DNA from: Ciona intestinalis
Lineage: Eukaryota; Chordata; Ascidiacea; Phlebobranchia; Cionidae
DNA: 64,000 nt
Assembly: GCF_000224145.3 (NCBI RefSeq)
Contig: NC_020174.2
Span: 1,905,056-1,969,055 of the forward strand
Direction: 5' to 3'
Shown: piece after piece, positions 60,201-64,000 of the stretch
Numbering within the stretch: position 1 is the first letter of the stretch
How the letters are laid out: each line of letters begins with the position of its first letter
Made by a program: the position numbers and the translations under genes
The notes under the pieces: model-generated
The model's input: the letters and a program-made list of their open reading frames with translations, nothing else
What the model was told of the DNA's origin: nothing
Databases searched by the model: none

Positions 60201-63200
60201 CGTCCAGTTTGCTTCTTCGTTATAGTTTAACACTGATTTGCTCCAGAGTATAGTTTCAACGTCCTAAAACGAAAATCGGAAAATTAGAAAAACTATATAG
60301 TAGGGTGGGGTTTAGCAGGCAAAGATAATGTGGGATTTTTTTTTACGAAGCTCCATTTAATGATCAACAAAAAATGTAGTAGGGTTATTCAATAGTATTC
60401 TTACTACTGCATAAAGCACAAGCAAAACTAATCACTTTTATTAAATATTTGGAGATTTTTAAATATGGAAGAACATGTGCTTAAGTGTCCCAATTCCCAT
60501 TCTAATATTGTGTTCCTGGTTTGTTTTAATAATATATTAATATATGAATATCTAGAACTAAAATCATATTTTTGTGTACCGATATTTATAAGGAGCTTTC
60601 AGCTTACCAAATCTTCAACGAGAAGAACTTTCAAGGTCCCAGTATCATATCCTTTAATATGAACCCACATCGAAAAACATGAGCGGTTTTTGTCGTCATG
60701 CTTTATCTTCGGACTAATTAAACGAGCTCTGTCATTCACGCTGCCTTGATCAGATGCAATGTAGACGTAAGTACCATCTGAGCCAAGTAAAATTAAATGA
60801 AACATGCTGTATTCTTGCGTGGTGAAAAAATTGCATTGGTTAAGCATGAATGTTATGTTTCACACACCTTGTGCCAGCTTGAATAAATGAATGAATGTAA
60901 CTTTCTTTATCCTTGCTTTTTGAGAAAACGGCAGTCGTTAAACACAGGTGCTTTGTTTCATACACCTCATGTCAGCTAACAGTTACCACGAATGTAACCG
61001 TGTGTGTGATTTTTTTGTATGGCTGACAATTTAGACAATCCATTAGTGACCACTGGGGTTGGAGCAATTGCTGTGTTATGACATAAAAATTATCTCACTG
61101 TAGGTGATTTTTTTTTGTATGGCTGACAATTTAAACAATCTATTATTAACCACTTGGAGCAATTGCCGTTAAGTGTCACCACATAATAAATAATCTCACC
61201 CCCTGTTGTATGATCTGCAAGTGGTCCTGTTGTTATGAACCCCCCTAATAATTTGTCCCTTGTTGCACCAGAATTTAATCGCCAATCGAAATCATCTGTT
61301 TCATCTTGTTTCCAACCACATAGACTTCTTGAGTCAAAATTGCAGTTAATTTCTCCAACTCGATTTTCTGTGATAACTGTTAAAAACAAAAACTGATACA
61401 TTTGAATTACTTACTGTATACAATTCTATTCTGTGTGGGTCAGGTCCCGATCCTGTGGCATGCCATGGGTCCTAAGATTTAGGCCAGGGTTTGCCCATTA
61501 CCCCAACATACCCTATGTGAGTGAGGTCCCACAGCGTGGCATGCCACGGGTTCTAGGATTTAAGCCAGGATTGGCTCATTACCCAACAAATTCTATGTGG
61601 GTGAGGTCCCACAGCGTGGCACGCCATTGGTCCTAGGATTCAGGCCAGGATTGGCCCTAATACTGTATACAATATGCAACCGTATAGGTATTAAAAATAT
61701 AGATGATAAATTTAAATTGTTACTGTAAACAATTGAATTACCTCCACATGCTGTTGGTAAGAACTGTATATCATCAATGCAAATCGCTCCATAGTTTTCA
61801 GCGTGTTTAAGTGCAACAAACGAAATCCTTTTAACTTCCGGCAAAACATTTATTTCTCCGATTTTCCAACCACCAACTGCTGAAGGCAAATTTTCCCATG
61901 CTGCTTTTCCATTCGCTGAAATAAAGAATTTAGTACTGTGGGGTAAGATGGAATACCATTAACATCTAAATCCTATATTTCCTGATCACGTTTTAAACAA
62001 TTAACAACTCTCTAGAGGGGAAAACGATTCTATAAGTTGTAAATATTGTTTGTTTATTACCAATTGGGACGAGAAAAGAAAGTGAAAACATGTCTCATCT
62101 TACCCCACCCTACTATATATTGCTTCCTGTTACTTCAATGCTAAAAATTTCCTTAAAAAGTCCCTATATAAATCGTGTATAACTTCCTATGACTAAAAGC
62201 CATACTAACTCCTAACCTAAATACCTGTTTCTTGGAATTGCAGAAGAACCTGCAACGATAGAGAGGTCAAGTTCGTGTTCTCAGTTATCAAATATTGGAA
62301 TTTCAGACATCGCTTGTTTTGTACTTTCACTCGTGGGCTGTAACGAAAATTTGTAGAAGATATTAATATGAAGGTAAGCGCCGTGACAAAGTTGTTAGCG
62401 CGCATACTTCTAAACTAGAGGTAATGGGTTCAAGGCTCTTTGTTGCTACCATTGTGGGCGTATGTGTCCTTGGGAAAGACACTTAACGGCAATGGCTCCA
62501 ACCCAGTGGTCAATAATGGGTTGTCCAAATTATCAGCCAAAAATAAAAAAAATGAAAAAAATCTTATAAACATAATCACCCACAAAGTAGCCTAACAAAC
62601 CTCGTAATATACGTAATACGATGACGTCCCGTATTCCTGGCTTCTACTGTCAAGCAGTGGTCTATTTCATCTCCATCAAATCCGATATCGGATTTTTTCT
62701 TTCTTTTCCACGCGAAACCAAAGTGATCTCTCGTTTTCCACCCGCACGTGTTTTGTTCAAACAAACAATCCAAAGGAAAAATGTCAGCGCTGAAATGTTC
62801 GTTTGTTAATTTTTGTTTAAAATATGTTCAATTTTGCTGAAACAATTTCTCTTACTTTCGGCTTAACCCGGCAACTTCGAAACGACTGGATTTCGGTTCC
62901 TGAAAATGCCAGAAACAAAGTTAGCCTATACAGTGTTACATTACGCACACGCAACATAGCATATTAGCTGAAATGATGCTGTATAGCTCGGTGATTGCAT
63001 AGGTAGCCTCGAAACCTAAGAGCTACTTCGTTTCTTTTTGCTACCCGGTTTTAACTTAACGTATGGTCTGATCTTCGCCAAGAATGCGAGATTATTTTTA
63101 CTTAAACATTTTTATAAGCCTAACATCTCGCAGACCTCAATTAACTTTTATTCTCGGCGTTAATATCCATAAACAGTTGTAATATACGCGCCCTTTCATT

Positions 63201-63578
63201 AGGGCTGTGCTCTCTTGGCCATATCACTTCATGTCCAATGCCTCGAATAAACACATATACATATCGATGCGCGCCTAGTCAAACATGTTATAAGTCTTAA
63301 TTACCACACCACACGCGGTTAAATAAATGCAGATTGTTATTATGGCTAACCGTTAACTTATTTAACTCGCTAAAATAAACCAACCATATACTTACCAAGC
63401 ATGGGTGTTGTAGTGAAACCAACTTCCCGTCGCAGCAACGATGAGTTGATAAATAATATAGGTATGTGCCGCAGCATGCCAAAATATTCGGAAAATATTT
63501 CGTGTAAATGCAGCAACCTTCGCCCGCTTGCTCTCTTGTATTCAACGTTGTATGGCCGCCGGTTGCTTTGTTAAGCAT
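57204..63578 (-). CDS. MAM-MAM-von Willebrand A domain protein
   Basis: Thirteen exons, high to low: 63396-63578, 62856-62899, 62601-62789, 62225-62337, 61742-61915, 61200-61376, 60608-60777, 60080-60263, 59462-59617, 58948-59108, 58249-58474, 57662-57783, 57204-57314. They total 2010 bp and close in phase (669 residues). MAM 1 runs from LDCLFEQNTCGWK (about residue 80) to AICIDDIQFLPTAC. MAM 2 runs from INCNFDSRSLCGWK, with the typical TGPLADHTTG, to IALDDVMLYEGLC. A linker precedes a C-terminal vWA-like domain (ITFIMDAS to the end, with YLDVIVITMREN and VAAVGMG). MAM and vWA are extracellular adhesion modules. The first 60 residues hold a Cys-rich CCGTYLYYLSTHRCCDGKL segment; no signal peptide is visible, so the true start may lie upstream. 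Confidence 0.88.
57333..57620 (-). mobile_element. SINE copy, near full length (MAM/vWA intron)
   Basis: ATGAATGTAACTTATTTACT, GACAATTTAGACAACCCATT, CAATTGCCGTTAAGTGTTTT, CCACAATGGTAGCAGTGACA, GTGAACCCATTACCTCTAGG and GCCACAGCGCCGG. Confidence 0.82.
57855..57967 (+). mobile_element. SINE 3' end (MAM/vWA intron)
   Basis: GGGCATGAGGTGTATGAAAC, AGAACACCCGCGCTATAACA, ending TTTCATTCATTC. Confidence 0.72.
58037..58204. mobile_element. MITE copy (MAM/vWA intron)
   Basis: TAGTAGGGTGGGGAAAGATA at the left, GTGTTACATCTTTTCCACCC at the right. Confidence 0.82.
58497..58905 (+). repeat. Three diverged ~150-bp tandem units (vWA intron)
   Basis: Units start at about 58497, 58640 and 58795. Each has CAGAA(T/A)AC..., a (G/A)GCATATTTTA-like stretch, CTACA, TGTCAA, TTTTTCTTGCA, an ACACTATCA block and CTTCTAAAATTGTAGTTT. 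They fill the intron between exons 58249-58474 and 58948-59108. Confidence 0.75.
59671..59980 (-). mobile_element. SINE copy, full length (MAM/vWA intron)
   Basis: TTGAATGTAACATACTTTTT, AAACGACAGTCGTTAAAACA, GGACAACCCATTAGTGACCA, GCCTTGAACCCATTACCTTT and AACCACTTTGCCATCGCACC. Confidence 0.83.
60297..60320. mobile_element. MITE left-end fragment
   Basis: Only TATAGTAGGGTGGGGTTTAG remains. Confidence 0.5.
60884..61175 (-). mobile_element. SINE copy with a partial internal duplication (MAM/vWA intron)
   Basis: Tail and ACGGCAGTCGTTAAACACAG block, then TATGGCTGACAATTTAGACA...GGAGCAATTGCTGT, followed by a second TATGGCTGACAATTTAAACA...GGAGCAATTGCCGTTAAGTG. Confidence 0.72.
61431..61662 (+). repeat. 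Three-copy ~81-bp minisatellite (MAM/vWA intron)
   Basis: Copies begin at about 61431, 61513 and 61593. Each has (C)TATGTG(G/A)GTGAGGTCCC, GTGGCATGCCA, GGTCCTAGGATT, GGCCAGGATTGGC and CATTACCCCAAC. They keep an open plus-strand frame by chance. More GC-rich than the flanks. Confidence 0.85.
61931..62117. mobile_element. MITE copy (MAM/vWA intron)
   Basis: TAGTACTGTGGGGTAAGATG at the left, ATGTCTCATCTTACCCCACC at the right; starts 16 bp from exon 61742-61915. Confidence 0.86.
62374..62595 (+). mobile_element. SINE copy filling most of an intron (MAM/vWA gene)
   Basis: Head GCGCCGTGACAAAGTTGTTA, B-box GGTTCAAGGCT, CTACCATTGTGGGCGTATGT, CACTTAACGGCAATGGCTCC. Truncated at CACCCACAAAGTAG, within about 5 bp of the donor at 62599-62600. 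The host intron is 263 bp. Confidence 0.8.
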
Positions 63579-63760
63579 TATGAATTAGAGGGTGTTGGTT
63601 AAAGTAAGGTAGCCTATACTTTATAAGTTATAATATACTGTTTTTGTTTAAAAGATAAAACCTATATAGTATGCTTCCTTTTTCCCCCACGCACACTCGT
63701 CGTGCATCCTCCCAAACGTATTGCACATAGGCAGTTACGTCACTAGGCATGCGTTGTAAT

Positions 63761-63958
63761 ATAGTAGGGTGGGGGAAGATGGGACACCATTTCATTCTAC
63801 TTTCTCGTCCCATTTGGTGTTAAACGAAGAGCATTCAAAGAATTATAAAACTGTATCCTCACGACTCCTATATATATCTTTGTTGGTTTTTTAAAACCCG
63901 ATTAGGATATTTGTAAATTATGTGCTAAAGGTGTCCTGTCTTCCCCGCCCTACTATAT
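63761..63958. mobile_element. MITE copy upstream of the MAM/vWA gene
   Basis: ATAGTAGGGTGGGGGAAGAT at the left, GGTGTCCTGTCTTCCCCGCC at the right, ending TACTATATG. It lies about 180 bp upstream of the assigned MAM/vWA start. The remaining sequence at 63579-63760 and 63959-64000 holds nothing I can identify. Confidence 0.87.
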
Positions 63959-64000
63959 GCTGTTTTTGTATATAAGATAAATACAAACCTATATATATTT

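Noticed and set aside
61433..61636. Plus-strand frame with repeated protein segment
   Set aside because: Product of the 81-bp minisatellite staying open by chance; lies in a MAM/vWA intron.
61431..61662. CRISPR-like array
   Set aside because: Three adjacent units without unique spacers in a eukaryotic intron; a minisatellite.
1..64000. Prokaryotic-style defence, phage or mobile gene system
   Set aside because: All supported genes are spliced or typical animal genes; no operon structure, no bacterial-type gene.

Overview
This window looks like a draft-assembly scaffold from a small, AT-rich, intron-dense invertebrate chordate genome. A tunicate of the Ciona type is the best guess. The reasons are short introns (mostly 50-600 bp) and clear chordate orthologues such as supervillin with a villin headpiece, SLC35F5, WDR6 and sulfiredoxin. 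Introns are also crowded with a composite tRNA-derived SINE and with a roughly 190-bp MITE whose ends read like GTAGGGTGGGGTAAGATGGG. The species call is inference. Three runs of N (50, 50 and 500 bases) mark assembly gaps.

Layout, left to right. The minus strand carries the 5' three quarters of WDR6 (exons from 9346 to the left edge) with EIF1AD upstream of it (9865-10368). WDR6 contains a duplicated exon block in which one copy carries a 561-bp hAT-type insertion and the other is the empty site. A four-exon sulfiredoxin gene lies on the plus strand (11085-12545). A complete 14-exon bHLH transcription factor gene follows on the minus strand (13633-17344); it resembles the SOHLH group and shares a divergent, CACGTG-rich promoter with two tandem intronless CRAL-TRIO genes (17974-18807 and 20370-21203). 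SLC35F5 occupies 21981-27830 on the plus strand in 11 exons.

From 29617 to at least 55105 the minus strand holds a supervillin gene of at least 31 exons. It runs from the disordered, Trp/Phe-Glu-motif-rich N-terminal region through the gelsolin-like repeats to a C-terminal villin headpiece, and includes a 6.4-kb intron (41363-47780). Its 5' end is lost in the 500-N gap. Right of the gap come the last exons of an unrecognised plus-strand gene (to 56824). Converging on it is a complete 13-exon minus-strand gene (57204-63578) for a protein with two MAM domains and a degenerate von Willebrand A domain.

Exon models were built by joining GT-AG junctions in phase. The bHLH, SLC35F5, sulfiredoxin and MAM/vWA models close perfectly (lengths divisible by three, no internal stop). 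WDR6 and supervillin each need one or two apparent single-base corrections or a missing exon, which fits draft-assembly errors near gaps. I see no operon, CRISPR array, structural RNA gene or prokaryote-like system. The most unusual signals are the WDR6 filled/empty-site duplication, a dense cluster of the palindrome TGACGTCA over 47.0-54.7 kb, the MAM/vWA architecture, and several private tandem repeats.
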